Notes under the pieces: generated by a model
Databases searched by the model: none
Told to the model about the DNA's origin: nothing
What the model saw: the letters and a program-made list of their open reading frames with translations, nothing else
Shown here: one piece after another, positions 51,257-60,748 of the stretch
Layout of the letters: each line of letters starts with the position of its first letter
Position numbering within the stretch: position 1 is the first letter of the stretch
Assembly: GCA_013822685.1 (NCBI GenBank)
Contig: PNKV01000010.1
Coordinates: forward strand, 62,001 to 126,000
DNA: 64,000 nt
Direction of reading: 5' to 3'
Source of the DNA: Leptothrix sp. (in: b-proteobacteria)
GTDB taxonomy: Bacteria; Pseudomonadota; Gammaproteobacteria; Burkholderiales; Burkholderiaceae_C
Position numbers and translations under genes: made by a program

Positions 51257-52699
51257 TCAGGCAGAGGGCGGTGGGGACGGCGGATCGATGTGCACGATCA
51301 CCGCGTTGGGCTCCAGCGCATGGGGGTCCGGAAAGACGCGCGCATGGCGCTGCGAGGTGAAGTAGGCCCAGGCCCAATCCATGAAAACGACCATGCGGTT
51401 GCGGAAGCCGATCAGGAAGTAAACGTGCACGAACAGCCAGAACAGCCAGGCCGGAAACCCGCTGAACTTGAACTTGATGGCGGTGAAGGGCACATCCACC
51501 ACGGCGATGGCCGCACGTTTGCCGATGGTGGCCAGCGAGCCATAGTCCAGGTACCTGAATGCCTTCGCATCAAGACCGCGCAGCTGGCGCATGATGTTCT
51601 TGGCCGCCTTGCGGCCCATCTGCTTGGCCCCGGGGCTCACGCCGGGCACCACGGTGGGGTTTTTGGGGTCCAGGTGGCTCTTGGCGCTGGCCAGGTCGCC
51701 GACCACGTAGATGTTGGGGTGGTTGGGGACCGTCAGGTTGGGCTCAACGATGACGCGGCCGGCCCGGTCCAGCGCGCAGCCGGTGCTTTTGGCGAGTGAG
51801 CGTCCCAGCGGCGAGGCGGCCACACCCGCCGCCCAGACCACCGTGCGCGAGGGCAGGAAGTGCGAGTGCGTCTGGCTCACGCCGTGGGCATCTGGCTCGG
51901 TGGTGTCGTAGTGGATGCCGAAAGCCGTGATGTTGGTGACCTTGGCCCCCAGGAGCACCTCGGCGCCCAGCCCTTCGAGTTGCTCTTTGGCGCGCTGCGA
52001 CAGGTCTTCGGGAAAGGCCCCCAACACGCGTGGCGCGCCTTCGAGCAAGATGATGCGCGCGCGCCGCGAGTCGATGCGGCGGAACTCGGCACGCAAGGTG
52101 GTCTGTGCAATTTCAGCCAGCGTGCCGGCCATCTCAACGCCCGTGGGGCCCGCGCCCACGACGGCGAAGGTCAGCCAGGGCTCGCGTTTGCTGGGGTCCA
52201 TCTCGCGTTCGGCTTGTTCGAAAGCGGTCAACACGCGGCGGCGGATGGTGAACGCATCGCCCAGCGTCTTCAAGCCCGGCGCGTATTTGGCCCACTCGTC
52301 GCGGCCAAAATAGCTGTGCGTGGCCCCCGATGCGACGATCAGGTGGTCATACAGCACGTGCTCGCCACCGTCCAGCACCACGCAGTTGGTGGCCGAATCG
52401 ATCGACATCACCTCGCCCATCAGCACCGTCAGGTTGCCGCGGGCAATTTCACCGCGCAGGATGTGCCGGATCGGCCCCGCAATGGCAGGCGCGGACAGGC
52501 CGGCCGTGGCCACTTGGTAGAGCAGAGGCTGGAACAGGTGGTGGTTGGTCCGGTCAATGACCACGATCTCCACCGGCGCTTTGGAGAGCACCCGGGCCGC
52601 CTCCAGACCGCCAAAGCCGCAACCGACGATGACGACGCGGGGCACGGCAGATGTCTTGGCGGCGTCAGGGGCGGAGAGGGCGTTGGTGGGTCGATTCAT
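51257..52699 (-). CDS. ndh: Type II NADH:quinone oxidoreductase
   Basis: A 480-residue FAD flavoprotein from the ATG at 52699 that passes electrons from NADH to quinone without pumping protons. The FAD-binding motif is RVVIVGCGFGGLEAARVL, followed by VVIDRTNHHLFQPLLYQVATAGLSAPAIA. The NADH-binding segment is FAVVGAGPTGVEMAGTLAEIA. DGR-type TVWAAGVAASPLG, VVGDLA and the C-terminal membrane-contact helix (FSGFPAWLFWLFVHVYFLIGFRNRM) match the family. It is followed after 24 bp by the aminopeptidase gene on the same strand. Confidence 0.93.
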   Translation of the reverse strand: MNRPTNALSAPDAAKTSAVPRVVIVGCGFGGLEAARVLSKAPVEIVVIDRTNHHLFQPLLYQVATAGLSAPAIAGPIRHILRGEIARGNLTVLMGEVMSIDSATNCVVLDGGEHVLYDHLIVASGATHSYFGRDEWAKYAPGLKTLGDAFTIRRRVLTAFEQAEREMDPSKREPWLTFAVVGAGPTGVEMAGTLAEIAQTTLRAEFRRIDSRRARIILLEGAPRVLGAFPEDLSQRAKEQLEGLGAEVLLGAKVTNITAFGIHYDTTEPDAHGVSQTHSHFLPSRTVVWAAGVAASPLGRSLAKSTGCALDRAGRVIVEPNLTVPNHPNIYVVGDLASAKSHLDPKNPTVVPGVSPGAKQMGRKAAKNIMRQLRGLDAKAFRYLDYGSLATIGKRAAIAVVDVPFTAIKFKFSGFPAWLFWLFVHVYFLIGFRNRMVVFMDWAWAYFTSQRHARVFPDPHALEPNAVIVHIDPPSPPPSA

Positions 52700-52828
52700 G
52701 CAGGGCCGGTATGGAAAAGGGCTTTGATCTGGATCAGTGTTTATACCAGTCGCCCATCGGCTCTTGTCGCATTGCCCAGTCATGGTGCATCCCTTGAACA
52801 CGGGGACGACTCGCGCTTTCCCCCCAAA

Positions 52829-54001
52829 TTAATTGACCTGCACCTGCCGCTTCTCCGTTTGGTGAAGGTTGAGGACGAACCTGGCCTTGCCTGCGCGTTT
52901 GGCCTCGTACATCGTCGCATCGGCGCGTTGGCACAGGGTGTTGGCGTTGTCACCCAGGATGAAGAGGGTGCCGCCAATGCTGGGCGTGACCACCACCCGC
53001 TGTCCGTCCAGCAGATGGGACGCGCTCAAGCGTTCAAGGATGCGGTTGCCGATGCGCTGCACCTCGTCCGGGTGTCCCGCGCCTTCCAGGATCACGGTGA
53101 ATTCATCACCTGAAAGGCGGCACACGCAATCGGTCAGGCGCACGCAGGCGTCCAGGCGGCGGCCGACTTCCACCAGCAACTGGTCACCCATTGCGTGTCC
53201 GTGGCGGTCGTTCACCGACTTGAAACCGTCCAGGTCTACATACAGCACCGCCAAAGTCTGAGGTTGGCGGCGGGCCCGTGACATGGCCTGCTGCAGGCGC
53301 TCGGTGAAGGCGCGGCGGTTGGGCAGGCCCGTCAAACTGTCGTGGCGGGCCTGCTCGGCCAGCACGCGCTGCTGTTGCTTCAGGGCCGTGATGTCGTTGA
53401 AGGTGCGGATGTGCTGGGTGATCTGGCCCGCCTCGTTGCGCAGGGCGGTCACGGTCAGGCAGGTGTCGATCTGCTGGCCGTCGGCACCGGTCTGGGTGCT
53501 TTCGCCCGACCAGCGCAAGGCCGCTTGCAGCGCATTCCGCACGCCATTCAGGTGCGAGTCCCGCAAGGGTGCCATGCCCAGCAACTCGGCGCTGTGGCCT
53601 ACCACCTCGGAAGGACTCAGCCCGGTCATTGTGAGGAAGGCGGGGTTGACCATGATGATGCGGTCCAGGCCATCGCTCACCACCACGGCGTCGCCACAGG
53701 CTTGCAATACCTGCGATGACAGCATTTGCGTCCTGGACGAGAGCTCGACCACCTCGGGAGGTGGGTTGTGGGCGGCGGTTTGCGGTCTGGGCCATCGTGG
53801 GCTCTGCATTCGCCAGCATTGAAAGCCCAGCAGGCCCAACAACAGCAACGATCCGGCGTGAGTTACCAGATTGGAAGAGGACGACAGCTCGTATCCGACA
53901 CCCAGGGAAGCCAGCATGGGCAAGGCAATGACCCGGACGGAAGGATGGCGCAAGCGGATGGGCGTCCCCACGATCATCGTAAGGAACGAATTCATGGACA
54001 C
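52829..54001 (-). CDS. Diguanylate cyclase with PAS sensor domain
   Basis: A 390-residue c-di-GMP synthase. Two weak N-terminal hydrophobic segments (about 22-36 and 45-60) precede a PAS/PAC domain (about 95-220: DAVVVSDGLDRIIMVNPAFLTMTGLSPSEVVG). The GGDEF domain (about 225-380) has DSLTGLPNRRAF, VLYVDLDGFKSVNDRHGH and an active-site loop reading SGDEF, a permitted variant. An RLTD I-site lies five residues before it, so product inhibition is likely. It may supply the signal read by the LapD receptor elsewhere in the window, though that is speculation. It is divergent from the kinase gene. Confidence 0.92.
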   Translation of the reverse strand: MSMNSFLTMIVGTPIRLRHPSVRVIALPMLASLGVGYELSSSSNLVTHAGSLLLLGLLGFQCWRMQSPRWPRPQTAAHNPPPEVVELSSRTQMLSSQVLQACGDAVVVSDGLDRIIMVNPAFLTMTGLSPSEVVGHSAELLGMAPLRDSHLNGVRNALQAALRWSGESTQTGADGQQIDTCLTVTALRNEAGQITQHIRTFNDITALKQQQRVLAEQARHDSLTGLPNRRAFTERLQQAMSRARRQPQTLAVLYVDLDGFKSVNDRHGHAMGDQLLVEVGRRLDACVRLTDCVCRLSGDEFTVILEGAGHPDEVQRIGNRILERLSASHLLDGQRVVVTPSIGGTLFILGDNANTLCQRADATMYEAKRAGKARFVLNLHQTEKRQVQVN

Positions 54002-54129
54002 CCCGACTGCAAAGACAGCACAAGGATTTTCGGACGAATATTGGCCGACTTAAGCACTGATGACCACGTGGAAAGCCGTGCAGTCATGTGGAGTAAGCTG
54101 CATGGTTCGACTGGAGATGCCCATTTGCC

Positions 54130-55707
54130 ATGCCCCCTGTAGCTGAGCACGACGCCCTGCCCACCGGCACACGCCTTGACGAGTTCGAGATCGAACGCGT
54201 TCTGGGTGTGGGCGGTTTCGGCATCGTGTACCTCGCTTTTGACCACGCGCTGCAGCGCCAGGTCGCCATCAAGGAATACATGCCCGTGGCCTTGGCCGCC
54301 CGTGGTCAGGGTCTGGGCGTGAGCCTGCGCGCCGCCAGCCATGCCGAGACCTTCGCCCTGGGGTTGCGCTCGTTCATCAACGAAGCCCGCCTGCTGGCAC
54401 GCTTTGACCACCCGGCGCTGGTCAAGGTGTACCGGTTCTGGGAAGAGCATGGCACCGCCTACATGGTGATGCCGTACTACCGTGGCCAGACCGTGCAGAA
54501 CGCGCGCCGCGAGATGACCGAGCCTCCGGATGAAGCCTGGTTGCGCCAGGTGATCGAGCCCGTGCTGGGCGCCCTGGATTGCCTGCACCGCGAGCAGGTT
54601 TTCCACCGCGACATCGCCCCCGACAACATCCTGCTGCTGGACGAGGGGGATGAGGCCGAGGGGCCTCGCCCCGTGCTTTTGGACTTGGGCGCGGCCCGCC
54701 ACGTGATTGGCGACCACACCCAATCACTGACCGCGATCCTCAAGCCCAGCTTCGCGCCCATCGAGCAATACGCTGAGACAGTGCAGTTGCGGCAAGGCGC
54801 CTGGACGGACCTGTATGCGCTGGCGGCCGTTGTCCACTTTTGCATCACGGGCCGCCCACCCACGCCCGCCAGCGCGCGCGCGGTGCACGACGATTTGCCC
54901 AGCCTCACCCAAATGAGCGACGGCCTGGCCAGTGGTTTTGACCGTCACTACAGCAGCAGTTTTGTCAACGCGATTGACCATGCGCTGGCGGTGCGCCCGC
55001 AAGACCGACCGGAGTCAGTCGCCGCCTGGCGCCAGGAGTTGTCGGGCATCGTCAATGTGGGACAGCAAAGCATGACCCAGGGCGATGGGTGGGTGCCCCA
55101 GACTGTACTGGTTCGGCCGGCCCACGGCCACAAGCCCGCGGGGCACCAGGCGGTTGAGTCGCGCGCCTACCTGACGACGATCCCTGCGGCGGGCACCTTG
55201 CGGGCACCGCCCAAGTGGCCGATCACCATCCCCAAGCGCAAGAAGACCATTCCCCCGCCTTTGGCACCCGAGCCCGCCCGGGTCGAATCCATCCTGAACC
55301 GGCGTTGGCTCATGGGCATGGCTTTCGTGGTGGTGGTGGCGGCGTCCGGCCTTTGGGCTCAGCGCCAGTCAAACCGTTTGCCGGCGCCAGACGATCTGTC
55401 GGCAGGCGCGGTCACGCCCAGCGCCGCCTCGGCCAAGTCTGCTGAACCTAGCAAGCCGGTGCCCACCAACGCCGGTGCGAAAACCGAGGCCGAGCAGGAG
55501 GGCGAGCAAGCCGCGAAGGCGCGCAAACGGGCTGGCGGCAACGATGCCCCTGATCCGCTCAACCCCAGGCAGGCCTGCGGATCACGGACCTTCATCTCGC
55601 TGGCCATCTGCATGAAGCGCCATTGTTCGCGTCCTGCCTATGCGGGCCACGCAGAGTGCAAGCGCATGACCGAGCAAGAGCAAGGGCAGCGCTCGGCCTT
55701 TCCCTGA
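54130..55707 (+). CDS. Transmembrane Ser/Thr protein kinase with Cys-rich exported tail
   Basis: A 525-residue Hanks-type kinase. The kinase domain covers residues 17-300: Gly loop LGVGGFGIVYLA, Lys48 in VAIKEY, and HRDIAPDN with Asp161 and Asn166. The loop Lys usual at 163 is Ala, and the DFG motif reads DLG at 185-187. LKPSFAPIEQY is the activation-segment end. A Pro-rich linker leads to one transmembrane helix (about 395-411). After it comes a periplasmic Ala/Glu-rich stretch and a 30-residue motif with four cysteines (483, 494, 499, 510). The tail may sense envelope conditions. The gene is monocistronic. It ends 6 bp before the exonuclease stop on the other strand. Confidence 0.9.
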   Translation: MPPVAEHDALPTGTRLDEFEIERVLGVGGFGIVYLAFDHALQRQVAIKEYMPVALAARGQGLGVSLRAASHAETFALGLRSFINEARLLARFDHPALVKVYRFWEEHGTAYMVMPYYRGQTVQNARREMTEPPDEAWLRQVIEPVLGALDCLHREQVFHRDIAPDNILLLDEGDEAEGPRPVLLDLGAARHVIGDHTQSLTAILKPSFAPIEQYAETVQLRQGAWTDLYALAAVVHFCITGRPPTPASARAVHDDLPSLTQMSDGLASGFDRHYSSSFVNAIDHALAVRPQDRPESVAAWRQELSGIVNVGQQSMTQGDGWVPQTVLVRPAHGHKPAGHQAVESRAYLTTIPAAGTLRAPPKWPITIPKRKKTIPPPLAPEPARVESILNRRWLMGMAFVVVVAASGLWAQRQSNRLPAPDDLSAGAVTPSAASAKSAEPSKPVPTNAGAKTEAEQEGEQAAKARKRAGGNDAPDPLNPRQACGSRTFISLAICMKRHCSRPAYAGHAECKRMTEQEQGQRSAFP

Positions 55708-55713
55708 GGTGGC

Positions 55714-56244
55714 TCAGGCCACGGCGGGTTGCTGCCTCAGGGCCTTCAAGGTCGATTGAAGCAAGCGCGCGTCTGAACTGGCGCGGTGCCGCTGAAGGAT
55801 CATGCCCAGCGCCACCTGGCGTTTGAGTTCATGCCACGAGGCGGCCTCGCTTTCCGACAGCAGGGCGCGCAGGTTCTCGAGCTTGAAATGGGGCGTGCGG
55901 TTGGCGGCGTCGTACAGGCGGTTCAACCAGGTGTAGTCGTGGGCCCAGGCATCGGAGTAAACCACCATGCCTTCCAGCCAGTCGTTCAAGGCATCGGCCA
56001 CTTCCAGGGATGAGCGGCCATGGCGCTCCAGTTGGTCCCGGCTGATGTGGTGAACGGCCGCGGCACTGGGGTCCCAATGCTGCCATTCGGGCTCGGGCTT
56101 GACCAGGCTGCACCAGGAGCGGCCATCGGGCATCACGATGCCCACTTCAATCGGGTAGCTGCCCAGACCAAACCCGGAGGCCTCGATGTCGAGGACCGGA
56201 GGGGGGTAGTCAACGGAAGCGTAGGTGGGCATGAACGACGACAT
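55714..56244 (-). CDS. DnaQ-like 3'-5' exonuclease (DEDDh)
   Basis: A 176-residue RNase H-fold nuclease. The Asp-Glu pair is in PVLDIEASGFGLGSYPIEVGIV. The second Asp is in VVYSDAWAHDYTWLNRL, and the final His-x4-Asp in HRASSDARLLQSTL gives the DEDDh set. It is a stand-alone exonuclease, not fused to a polymerase subunit. The start could also be the ATG at 56232, four codons in. It faces the kinase gene tail to tail (6 bp apart). Target unknown; DNA repair or RNA trimming are both possible. Confidence 0.85.
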   Translation of the reverse strand: MSSFMPTYASVDYPPPVLDIEASGFGLGSYPIEVGIVMPDGRSWCSLVKPEPEWQHWDPSAAAVHHISRDQLERHGRSSLEVADALNDWLEGMVVYSDAWAHDYTWLNRLYDAANRTPHFKLENLRALLSESEAASWHELKRQVALGMILQRHRASSDARLLQSTLKALRQQPAVA

Positions 56245-56293
56245 CTGGACCCTGGTCTTTGTTGGGTTATTCAGACCCTAGTCTCTCACTCGT

Positions 56294-57505
56294 TTAATCG
56301 GGTGCATCCAAGGGTTTGAACGGTTTTCGGTCATCCAATTCATCGATGTAGTGCTGAATTTGGCGACCTTCACGATGCAAAAAATCGGCCACGGCTTGTT
56401 TGAAGCCAGGATGGGCCAACCAATGCACCGATTGCGTCGGGGTTGCCAGCAGGCCCCGTGCCAGCTTGTGCTCGCCCTGCGCACCGCCTTCAAATCGCTG
56501 GTAGCCCTTGGCAATGCACCAGGCCATGGGTTGGTAATAGCAAGCCTCGAAGTGCAGGCAGGACACCGTGCTCAGCGCGCCCCAGTAACGACCGTACGCC
56601 AAGCCCAGCTCCGTGTCCACCGCCAGCAAGGCACAGGCCATGCGTTCGCCCCCGCGGCTGGCCACGAACAGCACCCAGTCCTGGGGACGTGACTGGCTGG
56701 CCAGGCGCCAGAAATCGCGGCTCAGGTAGGGCTGTTGGCCGTGCTGCCAATAGGTCTGGGTGTAGCACTGGTGGAAGAAATCCCAATCGGCCGGCTGGAT
56801 TTGCGCGCCCTCCAGCACCTCGAAGCTCACCCCAGCATCGCGCACCTTGCGCCGTTCCTGGTGGATTTTTTTGCGCTTGTCGCGGTGCAGGCTGGCCAAA
56901 AAATCTTCGTAGTCAAAGTAGGGCTCGCCTTGGCGGTTCTGCCAATGGAACTGCACACCGTGGCGTTCCAGCCAGCCTTGCGCCTTGGCGGCCTGCGCCT
57001 CCTGCTCTGACACAAACAAGATGTGCGCGGACGACCAGCCCTGCTGCTGCACCTGCTGGCCAATGGCCTGCAACAGGCTCTCGCGCAAGGCCTGCTGCAC
57101 TGGCGGGGCGGCCGTGGGATCCACCAACAAGCGCGGCCCGGGCACTGGCGAGAAAGGCACCGCGCCCAGCAGCTTGGGAAAGTAGCTGGCGCCCGCCGCA
57201 CCGAAAGCCCGGTCATGGGCGTCGGCCCACGCCCAGTCAAACACGTACTCGCCATACGAGTGGGATTTGGCGAAGGTGGCGCAGGCGGCTACCAACTCGC
57301 CGCTGCGATCGTGCAGCGTGACGAACAGCGGTTGCCACCCCGTTTTGGCACAGGCACTGCCACTGTCCACCATGGCCGACAAGAACCCGTGCCTCATGAA
57401 CGGCGTGCCACCGGGCATGCCGGCCACCAGCCGGTCCCACTGCCCAGCGTCGATGGCGCTGGGGTGCTCGTGCCATTGCACCGACAGGTCGTCGAAGGTG
57501 ATCAT
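56294..57505 (-). CDS. FemAB/GNAT-like protein (PF04339, DUF482 family)
   Basis: A 403-residue protein of the family once called peptidoglycan biosynthesis/recognition, with a double GNAT fold. Motifs: HPSAIDAGQWDRLVAGMPGGTPFMRHGFLSAM, SYGEYVFDWAWADAHDRAFG, then FSPVPGPRLLV. HIKLF-type DFFHQCYTQTYWQHGQQPYLSRDFW and GGERMACALLAVD follow, and a C-terminal YYQPMAWCIAKGYQRFEGGAQGEHKLARGL. I take the ATG at 57505, preceded by ACGGAACTC; a TTG at 57523 would add six residues. It probably transfers an acyl or aminoacyl group, substrate unknown. It is divergent from glnB across 134 bp. Confidence 0.87.
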   Translation of the reverse strand: MITFDDLSVQWHEHPSAIDAGQWDRLVAGMPGGTPFMRHGFLSAMVDSGSACAKTGWQPLFVTLHDRSGELVAACATFAKSHSYGEYVFDWAWADAHDRAFGAAGASYFPKLLGAVPFSPVPGPRLLVDPTAAPPVQQALRESLLQAIGQQVQQQGWSSAHILFVSEQEAQAAKAQGWLERHGVQFHWQNRQGEPYFDYEDFLASLHRDKRKKIHQERRKVRDAGVSFEVLEGAQIQPADWDFFHQCYTQTYWQHGQQPYLSRDFWRLASQSRPQDWVLFVASRGGERMACALLAVDTELGLAYGRYWGALSTVSCLHFEACYYQPMAWCIAKGYQRFEGGAQGEHKLARGLLATPTQSVHWLAHPGFKQAVADFLHREGRQIQHYIDELDDRKPFKPLDAPD

Positions 57506-57600
57506 GAGTTCCGTTTCAATCAATGCGTTTTGGCCGGGATTGGCGTTATCCCATCACATCCAAGTTCCGCGCCTGACGATAATCCAGCGATCGTGCTTAA

Positions 57601-57978
<378 letters not shown>

Positions 57979-58012
57979 TGCAGCGCAGCTGCCGCCTTTC
58001 GGCGGTGGCCCC

Positions 58013-58663
58013 TTAAATGTCAGGCGAGACGCCGCCAGGGCCGATTCCGTTCGTGCCCGGCGGCGTTTGCGTTTGTTCTTCGTGGGCTTGCTGGGCTGCC
58101 ATGGCTTGCAGCCGTGACGCGTCCGCCTGCAACTGGTCCAGCAAGCGATCAGCCTGCGTGTCCAGCAACAGCAACTCTTGAACATCGGGCCACAGGAAGC
58201 CACCATCGCGACTGCGGTTGATGAAGTTCAGCAGGTCGTCGTAGTAGCCCGCCGTGTTCAGCAAGCCCAAGGGCTTTTGGTGGTAGCCCAGTTGCCGCCA
58301 CGTCCACACCTCGAAGATTTCTTCCATGGTGCCAATGCCGCCCGGCAACGCCAGGAAGGCATCCGACTGCATGGCCATGCGGTGCTTGCGCTCGTGCATG
58401 GTGTCCACCACCTGCAGCTCGGTCAGGCCCGGGTGGCCCAGCTCACGTTGCACCAGCCGGTGCGGGATCACGCCGATCACCGAAGCGCCGTGCGCCAAGG
58501 CGGCATCGGCCACGGCGCCCATCAGGCCCGTGCTGCCCCCGCCGTAGACCAACTGCCAGCCCCGCAGACCAATCTGGCGGCCCACTTCACGGGCGGCGGC
58601 TTCAAAGGCCGGATCGTTGCCCATGCGGGAGCCGCAGTAAACGCACACTGAAAAAGCAGCCAT
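58013..58663 (-). CDS. LOG-family nucleotide 5'-monophosphate phosphoribohydrolase
   Basis: A 216-residue Rossmann-like protein of the LONELY GUY family (TIGR00730), hydrolysing nucleotide monophosphates at the N-glycosidic bond. In plants these activate cytokinins, and in bacteria a broader purine salvage role is likely. Motifs: VCVYCGSRMGNDP, YGGGSTGLMGAVADAAL, and ALPGGIGTMEEIFEVWTWRQLG with the PGGxGTxxE active-site signature. It is transcribed after the RDD protein gene with a 9-bp gap and is probably the last gene of the sigma-factor operon. Confidence 0.92.
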   Translation of the reverse strand: MAAFSVCVYCGSRMGNDPAFEAAAREVGRQIGLRGWQLVYGGGSTGLMGAVADAALAHGASVIGVIPHRLVQRELGHPGLTELQVVDTMHERKHRMAMQSDAFLALPGGIGTMEEIFEVWTWRQLGYHQKPLGLLNTAGYYDDLLNFINRSRDGGFLWPDVQELLLLDTQADRLLDQLQADASRLQAMAAQQAHEEQTQTPPGTNGIGPGGVSPDI

Positions 58664-58672
58664 GGATGAGGT

Positions 58673-59218
58673 TCAGGTTCGGGTGTCGATGAGCCGGGTC
58701 TTGCACAAGGCGTCGTGCAGAAACTGCCGCTGAGGGTGCAGCCAACTGAGCAGCGCGTAGATGGCCATCCAGCCGAACAGCGCGCCATACAGCCATTTGG
58801 ATTGGTGCCAGCCGGCCAGCCAGGCGCCCACCAGGGCCGGCACGAACCACAACCAGGCGCTGACATAACGCATCAGGGCCTGCCTTGGGCCCAAGCCCGT
58901 GCCATCAAGGGACACAACACGCAGTTGCCAGGTCTTCATGGCCAAGGTCTGCCCGCCGTGCGTCCAGAACCACATGAAATACAGCGACAGCACCACGAAC
59001 ACGGTGGCCTGCAGGCCCTGGCGATGCTGCAAAGCATGGCGCTGGCCGACCACCATGCCAAAAATCAGTCCGACCACCATCACCACGCCGAAGAGCAGCA
59101 CACCTTCGTACATGAAAGCGGCCAGGCGGCGGCGCAAGGCCGGTGCATGGGCCTTGGCGCGCACGGCGCATTCGTCGTCGGACAAAGGCACAAAAGGAAC
59201 AGCGGGGCGGGATTTCAT
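58673..59218 (-). CDS. RDD family membrane protein
   Basis: An approximately 181-residue protein from the ATG at 59218 (MKSRPAVPFVPLSDDECAVRAK); the frame is open to 59269. Three or four hydrophobic helices are visible (FMYEGVLLFGVVMVVGLIFGMVVG, ATVFVVLSLYFMWFWTHGG, YVSAWLWFVPALVGAWLAG, GALFGWMAIYALLSWL). The RDD-type motifs are RRRLAAFMYEGVL and TLAMKTWQLRVVSLDG. Function unknown; RDD proteins are suggested to move small ions. It lies 68 bp after the DUF3106 gene. Confidence 0.88.
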   Translation of the reverse strand: MKSRPAVPFVPLSDDECAVRAKAHAPALRRRLAAFMYEGVLLFGVVMVVGLIFGMVVGQRHALQHRQGLQATVFVVLSLYFMWFWTHGGQTLAMKTWQLRVVSLDGTGLGPRQALMRYVSAWLWFVPALVGAWLAGWHQSKWLYGALFGWMAIYALLSWLHPQRQFLHDALCKTRLIDTRT

Positions 59219-59286
59219 CGGCAAGGGCAGCAAGGCAAGGCGCGAACAATACACCACCCTGCCATGCACTCAAGGCACCGAAAAAT

Positions 59287-60090
59287 TCAGCGCGCTCGAG
59301 AGGCCGGCACGGCCGTCATGGCCGCACCTTGCGCGCCTTTTTTGGGCAGCAAGGTGACCGGGTCCACGAATCCCTTCGTGGCGGCGATCTTCGGCAAGCC
59401 CGTCTGCTGGTGCAGGGGCGGGGTAGGCCGCTGGCTGACCAGCGTGGTGGTGGCGCCGCGCCCGGCCTTGACCAAAGAAGGGGCCACGGCGATTTGCGCC
59501 GGGGCGTTGGGCGAGACACCGGGCACCCAGTTGGATTTGCTCACGGACTCGTTGTCGCGCGCGCGCTTGGACGCCTGTTGTGCCCGTTCCCGGGGGCCGG
59601 GCACGTTGTCGCCCAGCACCACCGGCTGTTGTTTGCGGCGGGCCTGCTGGGCCAGCTCATCGCGTTCTTGCGGGCTCAGGGCTTGGTAGGACGCCCATTT
59701 TTTCTGGCGCTCTTCAGGCGACAACTGGCGCGTCTGCTGGAAGCGCAGGCGCGCCTCGCCACGTTTTTGTGGGGGCAGTTTGGACCATTGCGTCATGCGC
59801 TCTTGCATGCGCTGTTGCTCTTGGGGCGACAGGCTGCCAAAGCGGTTGGCCACGTTCACCCAACGCTCCTTGTTGGAGATTTCCATCGTGGGCCACAAGC
59901 CTGCCAAAGGCTGCAAAGCCCGGCGCTGAGACGCGGTGAGCGCACCCCATGAATTGGAGCCGCTGGATGAGGCGCCGGGCGCCACGGCCACCGAGGCATG
60001 TTTGGCCGGTGGCGCCGCCAAGCTAGCCTGGCCACAAGCCAGGTTCAAGCCCCACACCACCAGTGCCCAAGCCAAGGCGGTGTGTTTCAT
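59287..60090 (-). CDS. DUF3106 family exported protein
   Basis: A 267-residue exported protein with a signal peptide (LAWALVVWGLNLACGQASLAA). Tandem helical repeats, rich in Gln/Arg, are built around LTASQRRALQPLAGLWPTM, SLSPQEQQRMQERMTQWSKLPPQKRGEARLRFQQ and LSPEERQKKWASYQALSPQERDEL. The tail is Pro/Ala-rich. This repeat is the DUF3106 signature and resembles Spy/CpxP-like periplasmic helices. The ATG overlaps the stop of the DUF3619 gene (ATGA), so the two are coupled. A sensor or stress-adaptation role near the sigma factor is inference. Confidence 0.88.
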   Translation of the reverse strand: MKHTALAWALVVWGLNLACGQASLAAPPAKHASVAVAPGASSSGSNSWGALTASQRRALQPLAGLWPTMEISNKERWVNVANRFGSLSPQEQQRMQERMTQWSKLPPQKRGEARLRFQQTRQLSPEERQKKWASYQALSPQERDELAQQARRKQQPVVLGDNVPGPRERAQQASKRARDNESVSKSNWVPGVSPNAPAQIAVAPSLVKAGRGATTTLVSQRPTPPLHQQTGLPKIAATKGFVDPVTLLPKKGAQGAAMTAVPASRAR

Positions 60091-60731
60091 GGCTGCGCCT
60101 CAGCCCCGCTGTCAGTGCTGTCGCTGTCATCACCGGCTTCGGCGGTTGATTCAGTCAGGGTGGCCTTTTCGCCTTCGGCCACGGCAGGCTCGGCGCTGAC
60201 GGGCGGTTCAGTCTGCAGGTACTCTTCGAAACCAGGGTCGGCATAGGCCGCAGGGGGCAGGTCATCGGTCAGCAGGGCCATGTCCACGTCAGACGCCGCT
60301 TGCACCTTTTCAGATTGGTACCAGATGTGGATGCCCCACAGGCCCACCACCAGCGCCAGGGCGGGCAGGGCGGAGGCCAGACGCCAGCCCCAGGGCAGGG
60401 GGCCGTCGTCCATGCCGCGGCCATGTTGTCGGTCGCGGTGCTGCATGCCGGTGCCCCAGCTCGACAACGAGGCCTGCCCGGACGAGCCGGCCCCTGCCAT
60501 GCTCACCCCGGCCAGTTGGTTGGAGGGCACGTATTCGGGGGCCACAGCCACCTGCGGGCGGGCCAGCACGGCGGCGCGGACGGCTTGCTCGCGCGCCACG
60601 CGCAAACGCTCGGTGATGTCGTGGGGCAGCGCCTTGGCGGAATCATCCAGACGCGCACTGAGGCGCAGGGCAAAACGGGCTTCAATGGCCTCGATTTGCG
60701 CGCTCGACAGTGGAGTGTTTGGAGTTTTCAC
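60087..60731 (-). CDS. DUF3619 family membrane protein, possible anti-sigma factor
   Basis: An approximately 214-residue protein starting at GTG 60731, 17 bp after the sigma factor stop; a longer in-frame stretch upstream lies inside the sigma gene. The cytoplasmic N-terminal helical part reads SSAQIEAIEARFALRLSARLDDSAKALPHDITERLRVAREQAV. One transmembrane helix (GWRLASALPALALVVGLWGIHIWY) is followed by a periplasmic acidic, low-complexity tail (Glu/Asp/Ser/Thr-rich to the end). The layout, cytoplasmic helix bundle plus one TM immediately downstream of an ECF gene, fits an anti-sigma factor, but no family-level proof is visible. Confidence 0.82.
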   Translation of the reverse strand: MKTPNTPLSSAQIEAIEARFALRLSARLDDSAKALPHDITERLRVAREQAVRAAVLARPQVAVAPEYVPSNQLAGVSMAGAGSSGQASLSSWGTGMQHRDRQHGRGMDDGPLPWGWRLASALPALALVVGLWGIHIWYQSEKVQAASDVDMALLTDDLPPAAYADPGFEEYLQTEPPVSAEPAVAEGEKATLTESTAEAGDDSDSTDSGAEAQP

Positions 60732-60748
60732 GATGCGACTGTGTTGGT

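Noticed and set aside
57988..58010. Hairpin after glnB (CCGCC-TTTC-GGCGG) as terminator
   Set aside because: Only a 5-bp stem with no T tract, and it lies at the end of the convergent LOG gene, so support is too weak.
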